In this document: positions 1 to 11,100 of the stretch, in pieces | Position numbering within the stretch: position 1 is the stretch's first letter | How the letters are laid out: each line of letters opens with the position of its first letter | Assembly: GCA_037976565.1 (NCBI GenBank) | Contig: CP137683.1 | Coordinates: 4,178,865 to 4,242,864 of the forward strand | Length of the DNA: 64,000 nt | Source: Mesocentrotus franciscanus | Taxonomy: Eukaryota; Echinodermata; Echinoidea; Camarodonta; Strongylocentrotidae | Direction: 5' to 3' | Made by a program: the position numbers and the translations under genes | Notes under the pieces: model-generated | What the model saw: the letters and a program-made list of their open reading frames with translations, nothing else | Databases searched by the model: none | What the model was told of the DNA's origin: nothing

Positions 1-420
1 CCATCAATCGGTTCTTGAGATAACGCGATCACGAGCTATTTTTGCATACATAATGAGCCCTGTGACCTTTGACCTTGTGACCCCAAAATCTAATCAGTTT
101 ATTGGCTCTGCAAGATACATACAGGACCCAAGTTTGGCGGTAATCCATCAATCGGTTGAGATAACGCGATCACGAGCTATTTTTGCATACATAATGGACC
201 CTGTGACCTTTGACCTCGTGACCCCAAAATCTAATCAGTTCATTAGCTCTGCAAGATACATACATGACCTGAGTTTGGCGGTAATCCATCAATTGGTTCT
301 TGAGATAACGCGATCACGAGCGGGACGTGCGCACAGGCGTGCGTGCGTGCGTATGTACGCACGGACTGACAACCAGAAAACATAATTCCCCCGGCTACTT
401 TGTAGCGGAGGCATAAAAAA
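1..420. repeat. DR1-containing tandem repeat, family 1, cut by left edge
   Basis: About three tandem copies of a unit of roughly 142 bp start near 1, 145 and 286, each opening with a CCATCAATNGGTT-like phrase. Each unit contains TGACCTTTGACCT, a direct repeat of the nuclear-receptor half site with 1-bp spacing. The array ends in a CGTGCGTGCG-rich stretch, then a short hairpin, GGCTAC...GTAGC, and GGAGGCATAAAAA. The same ending closes the arrays at 833-1836 and 4819-5150, so this is a defined element with a fixed right end. It lies in or downstream of the NMT gene on the opposite strand. Any receptor binding is inference. Confidence 0.7.
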
Positions 421-574
421 GTAACCATGTATTGCCATTATAAAGAATTAAAGCTCGTTTTCATTTGATTTTTTTTTAAAGAATGACATGCGCTGCATAT
501 GAAATTCAATTGTCAGTGCCTTTTGCTTTTTCTCATGAACTGTGTACCCATAAGACATTGAGTGATTTCAAGTA

Positions 575-715
575 CGGTGTTCGGTGTTGGTGTTGGTGTT
601 GAGAGCATGGAAAGGCTGCTAAACCGAGCTCCAACACCGACGGTCAGTTTAGAAGGACGATACCGATCGCGTTATCGATAGCTCAACACCAGCCTCAACA
701 CCGAGTGACGTCATA
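575..715. repeat. Fold-back element with CGGTGTTGGTGTTG arms
   Basis: The left arm, rich in GGTGTTGGTGTTGAG, is matched by CTCAACACCAGCCTCAACACCG near 690-712. The interior carries CCGATCGCGTTATCGATAG. This looks like a small MITE-like or hairpin repeat. No protein-coding potential was seen. Confidence 0.5.
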
Positions 716-832
716 CTCTACAGGCGAAAAGTCTTGCAATAAAAGCATAATCCTTTCAGAAATTCCATTAAAATTACATCATATCGAATATCAAATGTAA
801 AGTCATATTAAACGAGCTGAAGACATGGAATT

Positions 833-1836
833 TCACAAGTTGACCTCTGTGACCCTTGACCTACATGCTCCAAAATCTAAACAGATCGTCTTCCTATGGT
901 GATACATACTATCATTAAGTTTGAAGTGAAAATTCTCCAGTGGTTCTTGAGATATCGCGATAACGATCTCAATGTATGGAATTTCATAAGTTGACCTCTG
1001 TGACCCTTGACCTTTGACCTACGTGCTCCAAAATCTAATCAGATTGTCTTCCTATGGTGATACACACTATCATTAAGTTTGAAGTTTAAATCTCCAGTGG
1101 TTCTTGAGATATTATGATAACAATCTCAATGTATGGAATTTCATAAGTTGACCTCTGTGACCCTTGACCTTTGGCCTACGTGCTCCAAAATCTAATCAGA
1201 TCGTCTTCCTATGGTGATACATACTATCCTTAAGTTTGAAGTTTTTACATCTCCAGTGGTTCTTGAGATATCATAACAATCTCAATGTATGGAATTTCAT
1301 AAGTTGACCTCTATGACCCTTGACCTTTGACCTACGTGCTCCAAAATATAATCAGATTGTTTTCCTATAGTGATACACACTATCACTAAGTTTGAAGTTT
1401 AAATCTCCAGTGGTTCTTGAGATATCATGATAACAATCTCAATGTATGGAATTTCATAAGTTGACCTCTGTGACCCTTGACCTTTGACATACGTGCTCCA
1501 AAATCTAATCAGATCGTCTTCCTATGGTGATACATACTATCCTTAAGTTTGAAGTTTAAATCTCAAATGGTTCTTGAGATATCGCGCTAACAAACTCAAT
1601 ACAAGGAATTTCATAAGTTGACCTCTGTGACCTGTGACCTTTGACCTACGTACTCCAAAATCTAATCAGATCGTCTTCCTATGGTGATAAATACTATTCC
1701 CGAGTCTTAAGTTTAAATCTTAAATGGTTCTTGAGATATTGTGATAACGGTCAAACGGGACGGACGTACGGACGTACGGACGGACAACCCAAAAACATGA
1801 TGCCTCCGGCACCACCTTCGGTGGCGGAGGCATAAA
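833..1836. repeat. DR1-containing satellite, family 2, six copies of about 155 bp
   Basis: Six copies start near 840, 990, 1147, 1303, 1459 and 1616. Each contains TTGACCTCTGTGACC, then TGACCTTTGACCT, then CTCCAAAATCTAATCAGAT, and ends in GGTTCTTGAGATAT. The array finishes with CGGACGTACGGACG and a hairpin, GCCTCCGGCACC...GGTGGCGGAGGC, followed by ATAAAAA. The short ORF that crosses the end is a translation of the repeat. Confidence 0.8.
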
Positions 1837-2014
1837 AAGAAAAAAGTCATCTATTTTTAAGTGTTCATCTTTACAAACTCTGAAGCTCAGACTCAAATCT
1901 AATTAAGTCAAGGCTCATTAGCTAAATCACAAGGTTATGTTTTTTTCTTTTTTGTTCTCTCCTTATTTTTAATGAATGAAATATCTTTGGAAAAACAAAC
2001 AAAAAGAAACTCAC

Positions 2015-2106
2015 CACTGAAGAAATTCGGCAGAGTAATCAAAACGGAACATATTGTCATCATCTTCTACATAATTTTCATTCAAGAGGTTGTATAATTC
2101 TCTGAG
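2015..2106 (-). CDS. NMT1: NMT coding exon 5, last exon in the window
   Basis: The acceptor is TATTACAG and the donor is CAGTG|GTGAGT, phase 0 to phase 2, 92 nt. It encodes [30 protein letters not shown] plus the first two bases of a Trp codon. This block is almost invariant in animal NMTs. The following exons are left of position 1; only repeat sequence fills 1-2014. Confidence 0.93.
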
Positions 2107-5100
2107 CTGTAATAGTAGATAAAATAAGGGAAATGTTTTATCAACTTCATTATATGCATATTTAATACATTACATTGTACTGCAAAAAAATAAATTGATG
2201 TGTAAAATAAACATCCACACAACAGTGGAAATCTAGACACGAAGGGTACTAAATCAAATATTACACCCAATTCCTCTAGAAGTAAAATGATACTAGCAAA
2301 GTACATTGTATTGATTCATAGACTTTTTAATTTGGTCAACCAAAGTTTACCCAATTTTTGCCAGTCTGGCTCGTAATATGCTCGGCTTGGAATGCTCAGC
2401 CCGGCAGTCTAAAGACCGGCAGCGTTCCACCACTAGGTCTACGTTCTTTAATAGTACGTGCAATGTTGCCAGCTGTTCTGCGTAGGTATTCCAGCAAATT
2501 GGAATTGTTTTTCTGTTTCTGTTTTGTATACAAAGGGCAATTCGCTTGTTTTTGGACCATTTAAAAAAAAAGGTCTGGCGGTACTGTACATATTATATAT
2601 ACCGGTAGATCTCAATGCTCAATACCAAGTCTGGCAAGCAGGAATGATGTTTGGGTGCAGTAGGATGAAAGCCAACCAGCTAGAGCTTATCACATTTTGT
2701 GTGAATTGCTACTTGCATAATCCTGTTCTGCATTATCTGGATTTGTAGTCTCGATCTGGTCTCTTCCAATTTTCTTGGGAACAGCAGTGCTGAGACCAAA
2801 ATCAAGACCAACAACAATGGATTTCTGATCCGATTTTTGCCGTGTTACAACTTTACTGCAGCGGCAACTTTTTCATCCCACTTGAATGGCCTTTTTTAAA
2901 TAATTAAAAAAAAATTTCTTCATTTCCATTTGGAAGATACCATAGAAGCAATTTCTCATGAAAAGGATTGTTCCTGAAGTACTCTCCTATTTCAAATATG
3001 CCTACACATACTCTCAATTCAGACCCAATTTTGATACCACATGTGTGTTTTGTCCCATATCCATATCCGTATGTAGTGCTTTTTCACTGCAGATGGTTTT
3101 AGATTTTCAAGAGCGAGTCAATAGTTATAATTGTGATACTATCAAATCTCACACAAAATTACTTTTCTTACATAGTCAATAAAAGCCACCTTTCCCAGGA
3201 ACTTCTACACTGTAGACAGCATCTTACACAATAAACGGGTTTACTAACATATTCAAATTTCATGCATACTTTTTAAACAAAGGTTGTTCTTGACAACCTG
3301 AAAGCTCGCCAGAGGCTTGCCCAACATAACAAAAAGTATTACGCAGACTTGATTCCAAGTATTATAGTTCATTCATTGATAACAGGTTAATAGAATAACT
3401 CGTCACTAGGTCCCCAGGAAAGAAACATCCATATATTCGAATATGTCAGTAAACCGGTCTATTCAGCCCTACTTGGGTCATAAACTTGAGTTGAAAACTT
3501 ACCTCCACTTCACTGTGTATATCTAGAGTATCCCATGAGAATCCTGGTGGTAACAGTAGGGCTCCTTCCTAATATCAGTCTTGTCTGGTTCGACAGCTTT
3601 ATTTACTTCAACAGAAACATTCTCCTCTACATTCATAACAGAAAAAGAAATACAAAGTATACTCTCATCTTTAGCCATGTCAAATCCCATAACAGAGTTA
3701 TATGTTAAAGGTAAAGACCAGTTTTGGAAACGCCCCTCTCTCAAAAAATGAAATGGAAGCTCTCATTACCAGTCATGTGAAAGAATATGTTTTGACTAAT
3801 ACGTGATGATACAAATTTTGCCGGAAAAGTCGGGAAACCACCTACTAATTGATATATTTGGTAAATTATTATATCTATTGGGACCAAATAGATATCGCGA
3901 CGTGGTCGCGTAGTCCCATATACATCTTTCTGTGTACAGTGCTTGTAACTTTACCAAGACTGGGCCAAATTTCTTATCATTTTGATGATTCCAGAACCTT
4001 GCAGTACACACCAATACTTATATGCTAGATGATCAACCTTTTCTGATCGATTCCACAACGTTTCTTTCACAATGCAATCGCATGACCAGAACTGGTGTTT
4101 ATCTTTAAGACTTTCAAAAAAATATCAGTTGTTGAGACAATTACTAAGGTACACGTATGATAATGAATAAAACTTAGTACATACAATACAGAAATGAACT
4201 TAGTATGTACGATACAGACACAAGGCATGATTTGTTATGCCATCCCTTCAAAACATAAAACATTTGAATGAGTTAATGTATTCTACTGATATATAATATA
4301 TCTAACAGTCCTCTATTAATAATCTGAGGAAAGAGAACAGAGAGCATACAGAAGAAATCATTTACCCAAACTTGGAACAGGCTGTGTTTCCCAGAAGTTG
4401 TAGGTCTTTTTCTTGGCTTCATCCATATTCTTAGCAGGGCCTTGAGGTACAAACAACTCCATGGCAGCTTTTAACTTTGACATGGATATTTGAGGATTCT
4501 GAAAATGATTAAGGTGTATAAAAAGTATCATCACCATCATCATCACAACCACCACCACCACCACCACCATCATCGTCATCATTATCATCATCGTCATCAT
4601 TATCACCATCACCATCACCATCACAGCCACCACCACCACCATCATCGTCATCATTATCACCATCACAACCACCACCACCACCATTACCAGCTTCATCATC
4701 ATCTTCACCATCATCATCATCATCATCAATTCATCATCGTCATCATGATGATTATTGTCATTATTTTCATTATCATTATTACTCACTTTTATACTCAGGC
4801 CTAACCTAGTTCCCCCCAATTCTCATCAGATTGTCTTCCTATGGTGATACATATTACTACTAAGTTTGAAGTTCATACATTAGGTGGTTTTTTAGACCTC
4901 GCGATAACGAGGCTAAATCTTGTAATTTCAGAAATTGACCTCTGTGACCTTTGACTTTTGACCTGCTTATGCCCAAATCTAACCAGATTATCTTTCTATC
5001 ATGATACATACTACCACTGAGTTTTGGGTTTTTTTTTACCTCAAAAGGTTCCTGAGATATCGCGATATTAAACAAATAAAAAGGGACAGACGGACAACTC

Positions 5101-8100
5101 GATAACGTAATGCCTCCGGGCACCTCAAATGGTGGGCAGAGGCATAAAAATATAGAAGAGAGATGGAAACAAAAAGAAAAACCTTTGAGCCTACAATAGA
5201 CATTAGAGAAAGGAATTACCTGACTTAGCCGGGCATCAATCTGGTCCACCCCTCCCGAGGCACCCCCTGAAGCACCATCTCCCTTCTTCTTCTTCTTTTT
5301 CTTCTTCTTCTTGTCTTTCCCTCCATCATCTGCCCCACCTATTGCTCCTTGCTGACTGGTTGAAGGTTGTTCATCTAAATTATTGGCAGGACTACGCATA
5401 GGGAGAGAGAGAAAAAAAACAAACATGAAACAAATTCTGAAATAGGGTGTCTGAACGATTTTTCAATTTTCCCTTTTGGATCGTTTTTCACCATTATGGT
5501 TGGATAATTGAAAAAAAATCATTTACTCAGAATAATACATTTCAAATTTGAAGACTCACCGATGTTTCTATCAAAAGATACAGCCCCCCCCCCCAAATCC
5601 CTTTATTATTCATCTTATTTTTGTCAGAATCGACGAAAAAGACCTACACGCAGAGTTATGTTGTTTTGCTAAATTTAGCAAAACAGCTGCATTGCGCAAT
5701 ATGCAAGCGTACGCATACGCGTGTTGCTTAGCTGCATGCTCAATTTGAGTGCGATCGGCAATCCATTGTCTTCAATGTGCATTCACTTACGGGTCTGTTC
5801 GCCTAATACACATACGCGGTCCGAATGCATATGCATGTGCACATTTTACGCGTTGTCACCATGGTTTGGGCCGAGTGGAGCTCACGCCTCCCTATTTAGC
5901 TGATCCCAAAATGGGGAGGGTATGTTCAAACTGTCATCGCTTGTGATCCCTTGGGGCTAGCGAAAAAATAAGAGCATGGATATTATCCTTACGTCCAGTA
6001 AGCCTACATAAGCCTGGGGGCTCACTTCAGGAAAGTGGCAAAGATCGGAGCTACGATGGAAACGATGTTTAAATCACTGTTTTGATCAAGATATTTTTAG
6101 AATTCCGAAGTGAGCCCCTTCGGGAAGTATGGAGAAAAACCTGCTCTTTCATATGACACCTCATTTATTGAGTTTCACCTTCAGGATCACGAGCGATAAA
6201 GGTTTGAATCTCAATTTTGTAATAAAAACATTGACCAATTTTGCATGATCGCGCAATGCACGTAGACTGCATAGGGATGCGTGCAATCTCTATGGGAAGG
6301 ATTTTAGCACACAACATCGGGTGCGCGATCAGACATGCTATCTGAAATTCATTGAGAATGAGGTGTTTACTCTTTTGTGTTAATGAGTTTTAACACTATC
6401 ATTATTACATGACAATTCAGACTCAGAAATGCAGAGTGAAATAATTTGGACCTAATGTAGATCTACTTAAGTTTATGAAATGAAAAACTGACTAAGCGCA
6501 GAGCAGACAAAAGTAGCGTCTATTTGGAGTAGACTCTAGATCTTATTCTTCTCCATGATAGTATGAGAATAAATATTATGTGGAACGGCCTTCCAAACCA
6601 AGTTGTGGAGGCTGAAACACTTTTGTACATATTTGTAAACATGTATACCGCGTGCATGTAGAACTATTCGTATTCCGCGCTGTACAGTGAGTAAACGCGC
6701 TCTGATTGGCCGATACGCTCCAGCTGTTTTGAATTAAAGTGATAGAGGGCCCCACTTACGTAAGCTTACGCAATTAGCGCGCAAGGCCAAGTGCAATGTC
6801 AATACGACTTTTTACGTAATATTATATAACGAACTGACATGTCATGCTTTAAACAGGTGACGCACACTCAGCATTGGTACAAACATAACATAGAAAAACG
6901 AACGAACATTTCAGTACAACTTGCAAGTTTGTACCTTAAATATGACGAAAATGAGAATTTTTCAAACTTAAGACTTGTTACGTAAGACTTAAACTTAAGT
7001 GAAATACTAACTTTCAAGGACACTGTGAATAGGGTGTCTGGACGATTTTTCAATTTTCCCTTTTGGATTGTTTTTCACCATTATGGTTGGATAATTGAAA
7101 AAATTATTCACTCAGAATAATACATTTCAAATTTCAAGACTCACCGATGTTTCTATCAAAAGTTACAGCCCCTTCAACTCAAAGAAATATTCATGGTATT
7201 TTTCTCAGAATCGATGAAAAAGACGTACACGCAGAGTTATGTTGTTTTGCTAAATTTAGCAAAACAGCTGAATTGCGCAATATGCAAGCGTACACGTAGG
7301 CGTGCAAGCGTACGCGTGTTGCTGAACTGCATGCGCAACTCAAAGCGATCGGCAATCCATTGTCTTCAATGGGCATCCACTTCCGGGTTCGTAAACATGC
7401 GGTCCGATGTTTATTCATGTGCAGATTTTACGCGCTTTCACCATGGGTTCGGCCGGCGCGGAGCTCACGCCTCCCTACTTAGCTGATCCGAAAAAAGTGG
7501 GGAAGGGTATTTTCAAACTGTAATTGTTTGTGATCCCTGGGGGCTAGCGAAAAAATAAGCGCATAGATATATTCCTTAGGACTGAGACTACTTATCGATC
7601 GGGGCGTCATATCTCAAAAGTGGCAAACCTCGGAGTTAGAAATATGGGAATTCTCCTGCTCTTTCATATGACACCTCATTTATTAAGCATCACCTTCAGG
7701 ATCACAAAGAATAAAGGTTTGAATTAAAAAAAAACAAACAATTTTGCATGATTGCGCAATGCACGTAGACCGCATAGGGATGCGTGCAATCTCTATGGGA
7801 AGAATTTTAGCACACAACATCGGGTGCGCGATCAGACACCCTACCCCTAGCTCCCAGTAACGGACGCCATTACAAAAATTTCCGCGATAAAGTGAAAAAG
7901 TATCTTGTAAGCTCTCATAATATTGACAGAAACTACCTTAAATGTACGAAGGATTTTTTTAATCGATATATTGGAGTCACTACACCTTAACCCCCCTGTT
8001 AACAGGCTGTAAAAATCTAGGTTACCCAAAATCTGTCTCTGGATTCAATGTTTTTTGTGAGTTTTGTAGACGGCAACCTGCCCAAACTTTCTGTACTCAA

Positions 8101-11100
8101 GATAATAGGTTAGTAGTAGTATCAAATGCATGCAAGTCACCCGCCTGAGCTAGGCTCATATTCTGCGTACTAGCCGTTGAAGCAATTTTGTCCGAAGTTT
8201 GGCAACGTCCGAAGTATGGCGGTCTCACTCTAAATAAAGAAAAAAGGGGGAGAAACTAGACCGAAAGCTTCAGTCTCTGATATCGACGGTTGTTCCGCTG
8301 AGATTGCATCTGGCTCCTCTGACCACCTCTATACATAGACTGAAGAACGTCCTATGGGGACTGTACGGGAGGAATGGTTCGGTTTGGCCGGACCGTGATG
8401 AATGAGATATGCAACGAGTTTTTCACTCTTTACGTCTTCATATATCCAATTTGGCTGCAATATTACACTGAATATTATTTAAGATGAAAAACAACACAGA
8501 AATATCTACTTTGACTAACGATAGCTTGCTCATTTAGATCCTATATTAATGATTAATCCGAGAAAGTCTTGTAGTCAACAAGATTTGTTGTCAGCCATCT
8601 TGGTTTGAGTTGATGAATATTCATTTTTCTTTTCGAGCGTCCAATAGCTACGTATGAGTCAGCCCGGCTTGAGCCGGTGATGTTTGAATATTCATAAGCC
8701 CAATATCAAACACGTGCTCTGATTGGCCATTGGGCTTGTTTTGGTCGGTTGACCCGGAAATATATCGGGCGGGTCATGTCATAGATTACCAGTTCGAATG
8801 CATGAACGTACCGTTCCTTGGTTCTGAGATTAAAAAAATGAATAACTCATATAAGTAAGTCCGTAAATTCCGCCTTTGGGAATAGGTAATAATTCTTTGT
8901 TAACTGTACATAGGAGTATAATATATACAGTTTATTTCTATCTTTTTTATAAATCAGAAAATTAGATCTAAATAAAGAAAATCGGGGGAGAAACTTGGTG
9001 CAGCAAAGTGCTGCACCATTGGCCCAATCTCTCCCCGTGGTGCGAGGCGTACGGGGTACCGTCTGTGTATGGGGAATGTCAACAAATGTTAGTTTTATTA
9101 AAGAATGACCCATACCAAGAGCACCTTGCCAAACATTTCAACCTTGACATTAAATCCTGACTGATGGATCCTGTCAAGTACCGACGTAGAAGTAGAAGGT
9201 TATTTCTGTGTAACGCGTCCTCAAAAATAAGGATCGTCCGCATTTTCGCGATGGGTATACGGTGCCAGCAACTAAGGCTAGGTGATATCATTTTCAATAT
9301 GAATATCATATTTTACAGTATCACCTAGCCCTAAGTTAAGGCTAGCTTGGGTCCTGGTTCTGGTTCTGGATTTGTACTCCGACAAAGCGGGATCCCGCAT
9401 CGCGTCAGAGGGCTGACCTGGAGGTTGACCTGGAGTTATTTCCGCTTGGTGTTGTTTGTGAAAAAGTCGCAGAGCCTTGTCTTAAAAATATCTATGTTGG
9501 GGGGGTCTAGGATGTAATGAGGTAGGTCGTTCCAATATTTAACAGTCCATGGGAAGAAGCTATTTGAGTAAATTGTTGAATTGGTTCTATAGGTCTCTGG
9601 AAGGTAGACCGAAAGCTTCAGTCTCTGATACCGACGGTTGTTCCGCTGAGATTGCATCTGGCTCCTCTGACCGCCTCTATACATAGACTGAAGTACATCA
9701 ATGGAGTAGTGTGGGGAACGAATGGTACAGTTCGGCCGGACCGCGATGAATGAGATATGCAACGAGTTTTTCACTCTTTACGTCTTCATATATCCACTTT
9801 GGCTGCAATTTTACACTGAATTTTATTAAAAATTAAAAATAACACAGAAATATCTACTTTGACTTATGATAGCTTGCTCATTTAGATCCTATATTAATGA
9901 TTAATCCGAGAAAGTCTTGTAGTCAACAAGATTTGTTGTCAGCCATCTTGGTTTAAGTTGATGAATATTCATTTTTCTTTTCGAGCGTCCAATAGCTACG
10001 TATGAGTCAGCCCGGCTTGAGCCGGTGATGTTTGAATATTCATAAGCCCAATATCAAACACGTGCTCTGATTGGCCATTGGGCTTGTTTTGGTCGGTTGA
10101 CCCGGAAATATATCGGGCGGGTCATGTCATAGATTACCAGTTTGAATGCATGAACGTACCGTTTCCTTGGTTCTGAGATAAAAATTGGATAACTCATATA
10201 GACCTACGTAAGTCTGTAAATTTCGCATTTAGAGTCTAGAAATTAGTCATAAAAAAATTGATAATTGTACATAGGAGAAAAATAGACATAGTATTTTTGT
10301 ATCTGATTTATAAATCAGAAAATTAGATCTAAATAAAGAAAATCGTGGGAGAAAGTTTTTGGGACCAAAGCGGGCCACAATCGGCTCAATCTCTCCCCGT
10401 GGTGCGAGGCGTACGGGGTACCGTCTGTGTATGGGGAATGTCAACAAATGTCAGTTTTATTAAAGAATGACCCATACCAGACGGTTATTTCTGTCTATCT
10501 GGAAGGATGCTGCGTGTGTGCGTCTAAGTAGACCGAAAGCTTCAGTCTCTGATACCGACGGTTGTTCCGCTGAGATTGCATCTGGCTCCTCTGACTGCCT
10601 CTATACATAGACTGAAGTACGGCGTATGGGGTAGTGTGCGGAACGAATGGTTCGGTTCGGCCGGACCGCGATGAATGAGTTATGCAACGAGTTTTTCACT
10701 CTTTACGTCTTCATATATCCACTTTGGCTGCAATATTACACTGAATCTAAATAGCCATAATAAATAACCCGAAATATATACTTTGACTTACGATAGCTTG
10801 CTCATTTAGATCCTATATTAATGATTAATCCGAGAAAGTCTTGTAGTCAACAAGATTTGTTGTCAGCCATCTTGGTTTAAGTTGATGAATATTCATTTTT
10901 TTCAATAGCTACAATAGCGTCCAATAGCTACGTATGAGTCAGCCCGGCTTGAGCCGGTGATGTTTGAATATTCATAAGCCCAATATCAAACACGTGCTCT
11001 GATTGGCCATTTTTGCTTGTTTTGGTCGGTTGACCCGGAAATATATCGGGCGGGTCATGTCATAGATTAGACCGAAAGCTTCAGTCTCTGATATCGACGG

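Noticed and set aside
1..1836. CRISPR-like regular repeats
   Set aside because: Units are about 140-155 bp with no short repeat-spacer pattern, in a eukaryotic genome.
4490..4804. Polyhistidine ORF (plus) and Met/Val-rich ORF (minus)
   Set aside because: Direct translation of a CAT/CAC microsatellite. Only the last part of the minus ORF (4366-4498) is real, as NMT exon 3.
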